A stretch of DNA of 64,000 nucleotides, from contig SCMQ01000008.1 in the NCBI GenBank assembly GCA_005503335.1, positions 92,692 through 156,691 on the forward strand, read 5' to 3'. The notes under the pieces are model-generated. The model worked only from the letters and a program-made list of their open reading frames with translations, was not told the origin of the DNA and did no database searches. Every line of letters begins with the position of its first letter. Position 1 is the first letter of the stretch. Source of the stretch: Comamonadaceae bacterium 2FH (GTDB taxonomy: Bacteria > Pseudomonadota > Gammaproteobacteria > Burkholderiales > Burkholderiaceae_C). Of the stretch, positions 16,886 to 26,100 are shown piece by piece. A program made the translations under genes and the position numbers.

Positions 16886-17449
16886 GTGACGATGGAAATG
16901 AAACAGGTCCTGCTCGACGGGCAGCACGACGGCCGCCAGCTGCGCAACGCGCTCGGCCGTTTTCCGACCGGCGTGACGGTGATCACCACCCGCACGCCCG
17001 GCGGCAAGATGGAGGGGCTGACGGCGAACTCGTTCTCCGCGCTCTCCCTGGATCCGCCCCTGGTGCTGTGGAGCATCAACCGCAAATCGCAGTCGGTGGC
17101 GGGCTTCCTGGCGTCGGGCCACTTTGCGATCAACGTGCTGCGCGCCGAGCAGACCGACCTGTCGCACCGCTTCGCCACCCCGCACGAGAACAAGTTCGAG
17201 GACCTGGCCGTGGCGCAAGGCGTGGGCGGCTCGCCCCTGCTGGAGGGCGTGCTCGCGAACTTCGAGTGCGAGACCGAGACCACGATCGAAGGCGGCGACC
17301 ACCTGCTGTTCGTCGGCCGTGTGCACAAGATCGCCTACGGCGAAGGCGAGCCCCTGATCTTCAATTCGGGGCGCTACTGCACGGCCCAGCCGCTGCGCGC
17401 GGGATCGGCCGAGTCCGATCTGAAGAGCATCTGGGCGGGCCTGGGCTGA
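16886..17449 (+). CDS. Flavin reductase (FMN-binding split-barrel, HpaC-like)
   Basis: A 187-residue protein with the flavin reductase fingerprint: GRFPTGVTVITT near the N terminus, GLTANSFSALSLDPP, and HLLFVGRV toward the end. It should reduce FMN or FAD with NAD(P)H for the luciferase-like enzyme encoded just upstream. The frame starts with GTG at 16886; ATGs at 16892 and 16898 are equally possible, and the ribosome binding site is weak (GCAGGT at 16875-16880). Pairing with the upstream oxygenase in one operon makes the role likely. Confidence 0.9.
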   Translation: MTMEMKQVLLDGQHDGRQLRNALGRFPTGVTVITTRTPGGKMEGLTANSFSALSLDPPLVLWSINRKSQSVAGFLASGHFAINVLRAEQTDLSHRFATPHENKFEDLAVAQGVGGSPLLEGVLANFECETETTIEGGDHLLFVGRVHKIAYGEGEPLIFNSGRYCTAQPLRAGSAESDLKSIWAGLG

Positions 17450-17495
17450 AGCCGCACCGCCCGCGATTCGAGCAAGCAAGAGGAAGAGACAAGAC

Positions 17496-19106
17496 ATGAC
17501 GAAAATGCCGACCAGCCGGACCATACCGGCGCTGCTGGACGAGCAGGCGGAAAAGTTCGGCGAGCGCGAGGCCGTTGTCAGCGGCAGCGAGCGCCTGAGC
17601 TACCGGGCGCTGCGTCTGGCGGTGCGGCGCGCGGCCAGGGGTTTGCTGGCGCTGGGCGTGCAGCCGGGCGACCCTGTGGCGATCCTGATGGGCAACCGCA
17701 CCGAGTGGATCGTGGCCTTCCTGGCCGTGCAACAGCTGGGTGCGACGGCCGTGGGCCTGAACACCTGGGCCACGCCGCGCGAGATGGCGTATTCGCTGGC
17801 CCATGCCGAGGTGAAATACCTGATCGCGGTGGAGCGCCTGCGCAGGAACGACTACCGCGCCATGTTCGAGGCCATGCAGCCCCTGGCGAGCAGCCTGCCG
17901 GCGCTGCGCAGCATCGTCTGGCTGGCGGCCGAGCCCGACGCCCGCCCCGCGCCGCCCGGCGAGCTGACCTGGGAGCGCGTGCTGGCCATGGGCGAGCAGA
18001 TCCCCGAGGCGCGGGTCGACGCCGCGGCCCAGGCGGTCGATGGTGACGCGGTGGCGCTGCTGCTCTACACCTCCGGCTCAACCGCCGCACCCAAGGGCAT
18101 CCTGCTGCAGCACCGCCTGTGGATCGCCAACGCCTGGAACATCGGCGAGCGCCAGAAGGTGACCGAGCAGGACAGGCTGTGGCTGGCCGTCTCCCTGTTC
18201 TGGAGCTTCGGCAGCGTCAACGCCCTGCCCAACATGCTGAGCCACGGCGCCTGCGTGGTGCTGCAGGAGTCCTTTGATGCCGGCGAGGCCCTGGCCCTGA
18301 TCGAGCGCGAACGCTGCTCCATCATGTACGGCACGCCCAACATGGTGCAGGCGCTGCTCGAGCATCCGAGCCGGCCCGGCCGCGATCTGTCGTCGCTGCG
18401 CAGCGGCGCCATGATCGGCACGCCCGAGCAGCTGATGGGGGCGGTGAACCTCGGGGCGCGCGAGATCTGCAACGTCTATGGCCTCAGCGAGACCTACGGC
18501 AACTGCGCGGTCATCGACGCCAAGGAGCCGCTGGCCGTGCGCCTGCAGTCGGTCGGCCAGCCGTTGCCGGGCGTGACGCTGCGCATCTGCCACATGGAAA
18601 CCGGCCAGCCGCTGCCGGCGGGCGAGGTCGGCGAGATCCGGGTGAAGGGGCCGCTGTTCCTCGCCTACTACAAGGACGAGGAAAAGACCCGCGAGGCCTA
18701 CGACGCGGACGGCTTCTTCCACACCGGGGACCTCGGCATGCTCGACGAGGCGGGTCGCCTCTACTACCGCGGCCGCCTCAAGGAGATGGTCAAGAGCGGC
18801 GGCATCAACGTCGCGCCGATCGAGGTGGAGGAGGCGCTGATGCGCCACCCTGCGGTGCGCACCGCCTACGTCATCGGCATGCCCGACCCCCATCTGGACG
18901 AGGTGCTGGTGGCCATCGTCATTGCGCGCGAGGGGGCGTCGTGCACCGAGGAGGAGCTGCTGAAGTTCTGCAAGAAGGAGCTGGCGGCCTACAAGGTGCC
19001 GGCCCGCTTCCGAATGGCCACCGACGACGAGCTGCCATTGACGACCACGGGCAAGGTGCAGAAGATGAAGCTGCGCGAGCTGCTGCAGGACGCGCCTGCG
19101 ACCTGA
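17496..19106 (+). CDS. AMP-dependent acyl-CoA synthetase/ligase
   Basis: A 536-residue ANL-superfamily ligase. The P-loop YTSGSTAAPKG is near residue 191. The A5-like segment GLSETYGN, the hinge motif HTGDLGMLDEAGRLYYRGR and the C-terminal lysine in TTTGKVQK are all present. It should activate a carboxylic acid with ATP and CoA. After ring opening of a lactone the resulting acid would need such activation, which fits the neighbouring CoA-transferase and acyl-CoA dehydrogenase genes. The chain length it accepts cannot be judged. Confidence 0.9.
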   Translation: MTKMPTSRTIPALLDEQAEKFGEREAVVSGSERLSYRALRLAVRRAARGLLALGVQPGDPVAILMGNRTEWIVAFLAVQQLGATAVGLNTWATPREMAYSLAHAEVKYLIAVERLRRNDYRAMFEAMQPLASSLPALRSIVWLAAEPDARPAPPGELTWERVLAMGEQIPEARVDAAAQAVDGDAVALLLYTSGSTAAPKGILLQHRLWIANAWNIGERQKVTEQDRLWLAVSLFWSFGSVNALPNMLSHGACVVLQESFDAGEALALIERERCSIMYGTPNMVQALLEHPSRPGRDLSSLRSGAMIGTPEQLMGAVNLGAREICNVYGLSETYGNCAVIDAKEPLAVRLQSVGQPLPGVTLRICHMETGQPLPAGEVGEIRVKGPLFLAYYKDEEKTREAYDADGFFHTGDLGMLDEAGRLYYRGRLKEMVKSGGINVAPIEVEEALMRHPAVRTAYVIGMPDPHLDEVLVAIVIAREGASCTEEELLKFCKKELAAYKVPARFRMATDDELPLTTTGKVQKMKLRELLQDAPAT

Positions 19107-19118
19107 GAAGGAAGTACC

Positions 19119-20018
19119 ATGGACAGCAACGACACCCCCAATCTCCGGCCCAACGCGTGGGGCCGCTGGGGCCCCGAGGACGAAGCCGGCGCCCTCAATT
19201 TCATCGGCGCGGCACAGGTCAGGCGCGCAGCCGGCCTGGTGCAGACCGGCGAGGTGATCCGCCTGGCCCAGCCGCTGTCGCACAAGACGCCGGTGCCGCG
19301 GCACCGTTCCGGGCTGCAGCATTTCATGGGCCGCGACGGCGGCGACTACGCGGCCGGGGCCAAGCGCCCCGGTGGCTTCCAGTTCGCCGAGGACACGGTG
19401 GTCATGCCGCTGCACATCGGAACCCACATCGACGCGCTCTGCCACGCCTGGTGCGAAGAGAAGATGTTCAACGGCTACCGCGAGACCACCATGCGCAGCA
19501 CCTCGGGCGCGACCCGGCTGGGCGTGGAGAAAATGCCGCCGGCGTTCACGCGGGGCCTGCTGATCGACATGGTCAAGCGGCGCGGCCGCACCTTGGAGGC
19601 CGGCGAGGTGGTGACGCGGCGCGACATCGAGGCCTGCCTCGCACAGGCCGGCCTGAAGGTCGAGGCCGGCGACGCGGTGCTGCTGCACACCGGCTGGCTG
19701 GCGTCGCAGCTGGGTAACCCCAACATCGACTTCAATATCGAACCCGGCATCGACCACGAGGCGGGCCTCTGGCTGGCGCAGCAGGAGGTGGCGCTGATCG
19801 GCGCCGACAACTTCGCTGTCGAGGTGCTGCCTTTCGCCGAGGGCACGGTGTTCCCGGTGCACCAGTGCGTGATACGCGACTTCGGCATTCCGCTGCTCGA
19901 GGGCCTGATGCTGGAGCCGCTGGCTCGAAGCGGGCGAAGCCAGTTCCTGTTCGTCGCCGCGGCGCTGCCGATCGTCGGCGCCACCGGCAGCCCGCTGACG
20001 CCGCTGGCCGTGCTCTGA
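19119..20018 (+). CDS. Cyclase-family (kynurenine formamidase-like) metal-dependent hydrolase
   Basis: A 299-residue protein with the family metal-binding motif H-x-G-T-H-x-D-x-x-x-H, seen as HIGTHIDALCH near residue 99. Further family features are VLLHTGW in the middle and FAVEVLPF near the C terminus. Members hydrolyse amides or lactones, or open rings, using a divalent metal. The opening NLRPNAWGRWGPEDEAGALN is typical of longer bacterial members. Placed between a CoA ligase and a CoA-transferase, it may open a ring or lactone; that role is inferred. The ATG follows AGAAGGAAGTACC. Confidence 0.85.
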   Translation: MDSNDTPNLRPNAWGRWGPEDEAGALNFIGAAQVRRAAGLVQTGEVIRLAQPLSHKTPVPRHRSGLQHFMGRDGGDYAAGAKRPGGFQFAEDTVVMPLHIGTHIDALCHAWCEEKMFNGYRETTMRSTSGATRLGVEKMPPAFTRGLLIDMVKRRGRTLEAGEVVTRRDIEACLAQAGLKVEAGDAVLLHTGWLASQLGNPNIDFNIEPGIDHEAGLWLAQQEVALIGADNFAVEVLPFAEGTVFPVHQCVIRDFGIPLLEGLMLEPLARSGRSQFLFVAAALPIVGATGSPLTPLAVL

Positions 20019-20037
20019 GGCGGAACCGAAAGCCTGC

Positions 20038-21243
20038 ATGAAAAAGAACCGACCGCTCGAGGGCATCCGCATCCTCGAGATCGCCTCGATGATCTTCGGC
20101 CCGCTGGCCGGCCAGTACCTGGGCGACATGGGTGCCGACGTGATCAAGCTCGAGCCGCCGGAGGGCGACCTGACGCGCGCCATCGGGCCGCGGCGCTCGC
20201 CGCTGATGGGCGCCTTCTTCCTGACCAGCAACCGCAGCAAGCGCAGCATCGTGGTCGACCTGAAGCAGCCCGAAGGCCGGGAGATCCTGCTCAAGCTGGT
20301 CGCCAAGACCGACGTGCTGCTGCACTCGCTGCGCACGCCGGCCGCCAGCCGGCTCGGCCTCGATTACGCCAGCCTGTCGAAGGACAACCCCGGCCTGGTG
20401 TACTGCCATGTCACCGGCTATGGCGACGAGGGCCTGTACGCCGGCCGACCCGCTTACGACGACATCATCCAGGCCGCCTCCGGTCTGGCGGACCTGCAGA
20501 CCGTGGTTGCGGGCCAGCCGCGCTTCGTGCCGACCATCATCGCCGACAAGATCAGCGGCGTGCACGCCGCCTACGCGATCACGATGGCGCTGCTGCACCG
20601 CGAGCGCACCGGCGAAGGCCAGCAGGTCGACGTCGCGATGTTCGAGACCATGTCGGCGTTCAACATGATGGAGCACCAGTGGGGCCACGCCTTCGAGCCG
20701 CCGATTGACAAGATGGGCTATGCGCCGGTGGCCACTGCCTCGCGCCGGCCCTACAGGACCCAGGACGGCTACCTGGCGCTGCTGCCCTATTCGGATGCCA
20801 ACTGGCGCCGTTTCTTCGAGCTGGCCGGCGAGCCCCAGATCATGGAAGACCCGCGCTTTGCCAGCTTCGCCGCGCGGCAGACGCACTTCCGCGAAGTCTG
20901 GGACGAGATCGAGCGCCAGGTCGCGCGCAAGACCAACGCCGAATGGCTGGCGCTGCTGTCCGGTGACGACATACCGTTCTCCGTGGTGAACCGGCTCGAG
21001 GACCTGCCCAGCGATCCGCACCTGCAGAGCGTCGGCTTCTGGAGCATCGTCGAGCACCCCACCGAAGGCGCGCTGCGCCTGCCCGCCAATCCCGTGAAGA
21101 TGAGCGCGTCGCCTCCCGAGGTGAGGCTGCTGCCGCCGACGCTGGGCCAGCACAGCGTCGAGATCCTGCGCGAGATCGGCTACGACGAAGCCCGCATCTC
21201 GGCCCTGGTCGGCGCGGGCGGCGCCTGCAAAGGCAATGCGTGA
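20038..21243 (+). CDS. CaiB/BaiF family (family III) CoA-transferase
   Basis: A 401-residue protein with the family III CoA-transferase pattern: LEGIRILEIASMIFGPLAG at the N terminus, GADVIKLEPPEGD, and RSKRSIVVDLKQPEGR. The aspartate that carries the acyl group is probably in IIADKISG near residue 178. It moves CoA between acids without ATP. Together with the acyl-CoA ligase gene it offers two ways to make the CoA thioester, possibly of different intermediates. Neighbours on both sides are on the same strand and close. Confidence 0.9.
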   Translation: MKKNRPLEGIRILEIASMIFGPLAGQYLGDMGADVIKLEPPEGDLTRAIGPRRSPLMGAFFLTSNRSKRSIVVDLKQPEGREILLKLVAKTDVLLHSLRTPAASRLGLDYASLSKDNPGLVYCHVTGYGDEGLYAGRPAYDDIIQAASGLADLQTVVAGQPRFVPTIIADKISGVHAAYAITMALLHRERTGEGQQVDVAMFETMSAFNMMEHQWGHAFEPPIDKMGYAPVATASRRPYRTQDGYLALLPYSDANWRRFFELAGEPQIMEDPRFASFAARQTHFREVWDEIERQVARKTNAEWLALLSGDDIPFSVVNRLEDLPSDPHLQSVGFWSIVEHPTEGALRLPANPVKMSASPPEVRLLPPTLGQHSVEILREIGYDEARISALVGAGGACKGNA

Positions 21244-21289
21244 GCGGGGCACGTAACTTGTACGCATTCCAAGCATCCGATCGAACAAC

Positions 21290-22447
21290 ATGATCCCGCG
21301 CACCATCTTCAGCCCGGACCACGAGGCTTTCCGTGATACGGTCAAGCGATTCATCGAGGAGCATGTCACCCCCTTCCATGCGGAGTGGGAGAAGGCCGGC
21401 CAGGTCCCCCGCTCGCTGTGGAAGAAGGCCGGCGAGCTCGGCCTGCTGTGCGTCAACGTCCCTGAGGAATACGGCGGCCTGGGCGCCGACTTCCTGTACA
21501 GCGCGATCCTGATCGAGGAGATGGCGCGCGTCGGTGCCACCGGCCCGACCTTCTACTTGCATTCGGACATCGTCGCGCCCTATATCGTCGACTTCGGTAC
21601 CGAGGAGCAGAAGCGCAAGTGGCTGCCGAAAATGGCGACCGGCGAAGTGGTGGTGGCGCTGGGCATGAGCGAGCCGTCCGGCGGCAGCGACGTGCAGAAC
21701 ATCCGCACCCAGGCCATCCGCGACGGCGACGAGTACGTGATCAACGGCCAGAAGGTGTTCATCACCAACGGCCACAGCGCCGACCTGCTGCTGCTGGCCT
21801 GCAAGACCGACCCCAAGCAGAAGGCCAAGGGCGTCAGCCTGATCCTGGTGGAAACCAAGCGCGAGGGCTTCACGCGCGGCCGCAAGCTGGAGAAGATCGG
21901 CTGCAAGGCGCAGGACACCTCCGAGCTGTTCTTCGCCGACCTGCGCGTCCCGGTGTCCAACCTGCTCGGCACCGAAGGCGGCGGCTTCGCCGTGCTGATG
22001 ACGCAACTGGCGCAGGAGCGCCTGATCCAGGCCATCCGCGGTGTTGCCGCTTCCGAGGCGGCGCTGGAGTGGACGCGCGCCTACGCCGCCGACCGTAAGA
22101 TGTTCGGCCAGACCCTGGCCGATTTTCAGAACACCCGTTTCACGCTGGCCGGGCTGCATGCCGAGGTGCTGGCCCAGCGCGTGTTCGTCGACCGCTGCAT
22201 GGAGCTGCACCTGCAGGGCAAGCTCGACCCCGTCGATGCCGCCTCCTGCAAGCTGGTCGCCACCGACCTGCAGTTCAAGGTGATGGACCAGTGCCTCCAG
22301 TTCTTCGGCGGCTGGGGCTACATGTGGGAATACCCGATCGCGCGCGCCTTCGCCGACGCCCGCATGTGCCGTATCGGCGGCGGCACGGCGGAGGTGATGA
22401 AGCAGATCATCGCCAACTCGCTGCTGCCCAAGGTCCGCAAGGACTGA
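21290..22447 (+). CDS. Acyl-CoA dehydrogenase
   Basis: A 385-residue FAD enzyme of normal length. Signatures include ALGMSEPSGGSDVQNI (flavin/substrate contact), ITNGHSADLLLL and, near the C terminus, QFFGGWGYMWEYPIARAFADAR followed by GGGTAEVMKQ. The residue at the usual medium-chain catalytic glutamate position is glycine here, as in isovaleryl- and long-chain-type enzymes, so the base should lie elsewhere (QERL segment). It should introduce the 2,3 double bond into the pathway's acyl-CoA. It follows the CoA-transferase gene and precedes a Bug gene. Confidence 0.92.
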   Translation: MIPRTIFSPDHEAFRDTVKRFIEEHVTPFHAEWEKAGQVPRSLWKKAGELGLLCVNVPEEYGGLGADFLYSAILIEEMARVGATGPTFYLHSDIVAPYIVDFGTEEQKRKWLPKMATGEVVVALGMSEPSGGSDVQNIRTQAIRDGDEYVINGQKVFITNGHSADLLLLACKTDPKQKAKGVSLILVETKREGFTRGRKLEKIGCKAQDTSELFFADLRVPVSNLLGTEGGGFAVLMTQLAQERLIQAIRGVAASEAALEWTRAYAADRKMFGQTLADFQNTRFTLAGLHAEVLAQRVFVDRCMELHLQGKLDPVDAASCKLVATDLQFKVMDQCLQFFGGWGYMWEYPIARAFADARMCRIGGGTAEVMKQIIANSLLPKVRKD

Positions 22448-22531
22448 ATTCCAGGGATTTCGACGAGAAGAACTTCCCGTTCGGGCCCCCGCTGACCAGT
22501 TTCAATCCCCCACAAACCGAGGAGACATCCC

Positions 22532-23518
22532 ATGACCCAGTTCCGATGCAGCTTGATCCAGGCAGCCGTTTTCGCCGCCGCCAGCGTGGCCTTCGCCGCC
22601 GCCGTCCACGCCCAGGACGCCTGGCCCGGCCCCACCGTGAAGGTGATCGTGCCCTTCACGGCCGGCGGCGCATCCGACGTGCTGACCCGCCTGCTCTCCG
22701 AAAAGCTGCAGGCCAGGCTCGGAGGCAACTGGGTCGTCGACAACAAGACCGGCGCGGGGGGCAACATCGGCATGGAAGCGGTCAAGAGCGCGCCGCCCGA
22801 CGGCAACACCATCGGCTCGGCGACCATCGGCACGCTGTCGATCAACCAGTTCCTGTTCTCCAAGCTGAACTACGACCCGGTGAAGGACTACGCCTATGTC
22901 TCCAAGGTCTGGGAAAACTGCAACGCCTTCGTCGTCGCGCCCGGCAATCCGGCCAAGAACATCAATGAGTTCCTGGAGTGGGCGAAGAAGCAGCCCAAGG
23001 GCGTGAGCTACGGTTCGGCCGGCGTCGGCACCACGCCGCACCTGGCCGGCGAGATGTTCCGGCATCGCACCGGCCTCAACGCGGTCCACATCCCGTTCCG
23101 CGGCGCGGCGCAATCGATGCCCGCGCTGATGGCCGGCGATACCGACTTCGCGATCGACAACATCGCCAGCTACACGCCGCTGATCAAGACGGGCAAGGTC
23201 CGGGCGCTGGCCGTGACCTGTCCCGAGCGCTGGCCCACCATGCCCGAGGTGCCGACCATGGCGGAATCGGGCGTGAAGGACTTCGTCGTCACCTCGTGGG
23301 GCGCGTTCGTGATGCCCAAGGGCACGCCGCCCGCGATCGCCAACAAGGTCTCGGCCGCGATTGCCGAGATCGCCAGGGATCCGGCGGTCCAGGAGAAGTA
23401 CCTCCAGACGGGCGCCATCCTGAAAGCCACCACGCCCAAGGAAACCGAGGCCTTCGCCGAGCAGGAGCGGGTCAAGTGGAAGGAAGTGGTCAGGCTTTCC
23501 GGCGCCAAGATGGACTGA
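22532..23518 (+). CDS. Tripartite tricarboxylate transporter substrate-binding protein (Bug family), copy 1
   Basis: A 328-residue periplasmic protein. A signal peptide ends at VHA|Q near residue 28. The mature part has the Bug fingerprints IVPFTAGGASD, GGNIGMEAV and YGSAGVGTTPHL. No TctA/TctB membrane partners are visible in the window, so it is an orphan receptor, which is common in Burkholderiales. It may scavenge an organic acid for the pathway or act in sensing. GAGGAGA is well placed before the ATG. Confidence 0.9.
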   Translation: MTQFRCSLIQAAVFAAASVAFAAAVHAQDAWPGPTVKVIVPFTAGGASDVLTRLLSEKLQARLGGNWVVDNKTGAGGNIGMEAVKSAPPDGNTIGSATIGTLSINQFLFSKLNYDPVKDYAYVSKVWENCNAFVVAPGNPAKNINEFLEWAKKQPKGVSYGSAGVGTTPHLAGEMFRHRTGLNAVHIPFRGAAQSMPALMAGDTDFAIDNIASYTPLIKTGKVRALAVTCPERWPTMPEVPTMAESGVKDFVVTSWGAFVMPKGTPPAIANKVSAAIAEIARDPAVQEKYLQTGAILKATTPKETEAFAEQERVKWKEVVRLSGAKMD

Positions 23519-23519
23519 T

Positions 23520-24917
23520 ATGGCCTTGGTATCCTCCCGCACCATCGATCCTGACGCGCTGAGGCAGCCAGTCAGCGCCGTCGCGGGCACGGGCAGGTGT
23601 CGCGTGGCCGTGATCGGGGCCGGCGCCGCCGGCCTCTGCGCCGCCCGGCACCTGATCGCTCGCGGCGTCGACGTGGTGGTCTACGAACTCGGCAGCTGCA
23701 TCGGTGGCCTCTGGGTCTTCGGCAACGACAACGGCCTCGCGCCAGCCTACCAGTCGCTGCACCTGAACTCCGAAGCCAGGGTGACGGCGTACCGCGACTT
23801 CCCGTTTCCGGACGGCGGCCCGCTTTATCCGGACCACCGTCAGGTGCGCAGCTACCTCGAGGACTATGCCGAAAAGTTCAACGTCAAGCCGCGGATCCGC
23901 TTCCGCTCGCGCGTCGTCGACATCGCGCCCCTGCCCGGCGATCGCTGGCGGGTCAAGCTCGAGGACGGTGGCGGCGGCGATTTCGACGCGGTCGTGGTCG
24001 GCAGCGGGCACCAGGGCTCGCCCTCGCATCCGGGCTGGCGCAAGGACTTCAGCGGCGAATACCTGCACTCGCACAGCTACCGCATCCCCGAGCCGTTCCG
24101 CGGCAAGCGCGTGCTGGTGGTCGGCATGGGCAACAGCGCGGTGGACATCGCGTCGGACATCTGTGTCGTGACCGAGTCGACCACCATCTCGGCCCGCTCG
24201 CCGGTGCTGGTGATGCCGCGCATGCTGTTCGGCGTGCCGACCTCGCGCGTTCTGGGCAGGCTCGAAAGGAACTGGATGCCCTGGCCGGTGCGCCGCACGA
24301 TCCGCGAAGTGCTGACCCGCATCGTGCACGGCCGCATGGAGCAGTGGGGCTTCACCACCCCCAAGAGCAGAACCCATCCGACCAGCCATCCCAGCCTGAT
24401 GTCGCATTTCGTCTGGGACCGGATCAAGGCCAAGCCCGGCATCGAGTCGGTCAAAGGCCAGGAGGTGCGCTTCGCCGACGGCACGATGCAGACCTTCGAC
24501 ACCGTGATCGCCGGCACCGGTTACAACGTCGACCTGCCTTTCCTGGCGCCGGAATTGCGGCCGCTGGAAGGACACAAGCTGGAGCTGTTCCTGCGGGTCG
24601 TCCATCCGACGCGGCGCGGCCTGTATTTCATCGGGCTGTTCAACGTGGCAGGCGGCGGCAACATCCGCATGATGGACGACCAGGCCGAGTGGATCACCGA
24701 TCTGGTCACAGGCGAGATCGCCCCGCCGGATGCCGCCACGATGCGGGCCGTGATGGAGGAGGAACAGGCTTTCCTGCGCAAGCACTATCCGGCGGCGCCC
24801 CGCTATGCGCTGGAACTCGACCCCGCGTTCTACCGCAAGCAGCTCAGGCGCGAACGCCGGCAGGCGCGGATGCGCCGCGCCCGACAGGCCGCGCCGGCAG
24901 CGCAGGCCGGCCAATGA
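23520..24917 (+). CDS. FAD/NAD(P)-binding monooxygenase of the flavin-containing monooxygenase (FMO) type
   Basis: A 465-residue flavoprotein. The FAD motif GAGAAG is near residue 39. The FMO-like fingerprint appears as FSGEYLHSHSY, followed by the NADPH motif GMGNSA. The T-G-Y motif of FMOs appears as ATTC-independent GTGYN near residue 328. This differs from the two type I BVMOs, which have H-T-x-x-W-P. It may oxidise a ketone, amine or sulphide; FMO-type BVMOs are also known. The ATG is only one base after the stop of the Bug gene, so the two are coupled. Confidence 0.85.
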   Translation: MALVSSRTIDPDALRQPVSAVAGTGRCRVAVIGAGAAGLCAARHLIARGVDVVVYELGSCIGGLWVFGNDNGLAPAYQSLHLNSEARVTAYRDFPFPDGGPLYPDHRQVRSYLEDYAEKFNVKPRIRFRSRVVDIAPLPGDRWRVKLEDGGGGDFDAVVVGSGHQGSPSHPGWRKDFSGEYLHSHSYRIPEPFRGKRVLVVGMGNSAVDIASDICVVTESTTISARSPVLVMPRMLFGVPTSRVLGRLERNWMPWPVRRTIREVLTRIVHGRMEQWGFTTPKSRTHPTSHPSLMSHFVWDRIKAKPGIESVKGQEVRFADGTMQTFDTVIAGTGYNVDLPFLAPELRPLEGHKLELFLRVVHPTRRGLYFIGLFNVAGGGNIRMMDDQAEWITDLVTGEIAPPDAATMRAVMEEEQAFLRKHYPAAPRYALELDPAFYRKQLRRERRQARMRRARQAAPAAQAGQ

Positions 24918-24940
24918 ACCCATGATGCAAGGAGACTGAC

Positions 24941-26098
24941 TTGTCCCTCCGTGACAAAGCCTGCGTCACAGGCATAGGCGAGACCGCGTACATGCGCGGC
25001 TCGACCAAGACCGCGTTCGAGCTGCAGATCGAGTCGTCGCTGAAGGCGATCGCGGACGCCGGCCTCACGCCCAAGGATATCGACGGCGTGATCCCGATCG
25101 GCATCGTGAGCGGCACCGCCGACGATTTCATCGAGAACTTCGGCATCCCGGACCTGCGCTTTTCCGCCGTGATCCCGCATGGCGGCGCCAGCCCGACGAT
25201 GGCTCTGCAGTGCGCGGCCGCGGCCGTGGCCGGCGGTGTCTGCAACCATGTGCTGATCACCTTCGGCCGCAACGTGACGGCTGCGGCCATCACCAAGGCT
25301 GGCGCGCGCATCCACACCATGCCGCAGTTCCACTACGTCACCGAGTTCGAGTACCCGATGGGCGCGATCGCGCCGGCGCAGCTGTATGCGCCGATGGCGC
25401 GCCGGCACATGGAGCTGTACGGCACGACGGTGGCGCAGTTCGGCGAAGTGGCGGTGGCGCACCGCGAGCACGCGCTGCTCAACGACAACGCGATCATGAA
25501 GAAGCCGATCACGCTTGAAGACCACGCCCATTCGCGCATGATCTCCGACCCGTTCCGGCTGCTCGATTGCAGCCTGGAGAGCGACGGCGGCGCCGCCTGC
25601 ATTGTCAGCGCCGCCGATCGCGCCGCCGACCTGAAGCACCGCCGCGTGTTCATCTCCGGCGTCGCGGAGGGCCATCCCGACTCGCCCGGCTCGATCACGC
25701 AGCGTCCCGACATGACCAGCCTGGGCATCAAGAAGGCCGCGGCCCGCGCCTTCGCCATGGCCGGCGTCACGCATACCGACATCGATGTCGCGGAAATCTA
25801 CGACTGCTTCACCTATGCGGTGATCCGCCAGCTGGAAGACCTGGGCTTCTGCGCCAAGGGCGAGGGCGGTCCGTTCGTGCAGGGCGGGCGCATCAAGCTG
25901 GGCGGCGCGCTGCCGGTCAACACCCATGGCGGCCTGCTGTCGCAGGCGCATGTCTGGGGCCTGAACCACATCGTCGAACTGGTGCGGCAGCTGCGCGGCG
26001 ACGCCGGCCGCGCGCAGGTCAAGGATGCCGAAGTGGGCCTCGTGAGCGGCTACGGCGACATGGGCGATGGCGCCCTGGCCATCATGCGGAGGGGCTGA
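24941..26098 (+). CDS. Thiolase-like protein of the Ltp2/SCP-x lipid-transfer (retro-aldolase) type
   Basis: A 385-residue thiolase-fold protein. The usual nucleophilic Cys motif of thiolases is not recognisable. The C-terminal part has EIYDCFTYAVIRQLE and THGGLLSQAHVWGLNHIVE, which resemble the Ltp2-type enzymes that cleave 3-hydroxyacyl-CoA by retro-aldol reaction. Such enzymes work with a DUF35 partner, and a DUF35 gene follows directly. It starts with TTG at 24941: AAGGAG at 24929-24934 is correctly spaced for it, and the upstream ATGs run into a stop. The aldolase function is inference from motif and partner. Confidence 0.8.
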   Translation: MSLRDKACVTGIGETAYMRGSTKTAFELQIESSLKAIADAGLTPKDIDGVIPIGIVSGTADDFIENFGIPDLRFSAVIPHGGASPTMALQCAAAAVAGGVCNHVLITFGRNVTAAAITKAGARIHTMPQFHYVTEFEYPMGAIAPAQLYAPMARRHMELYGTTVAQFGEVAVAHREHALLNDNAIMKKPITLEDHAHSRMISDPFRLLDCSLESDGGAACIVSAADRAADLKHRRVFISGVAEGHPDSPGSITQRPDMTSLGIKKAAARAFAMAGVTHTDIDVAEIYDCFTYAVIRQLEDLGFCAKGEGGPFVQGGRIKLGGALPVNTHGGLLSQAHVWGLNHIVELVRQLRGDAGRAQVKDAEVGLVSGYGDMGDGALAIMRRG

Positions 26099-26100
26099 AC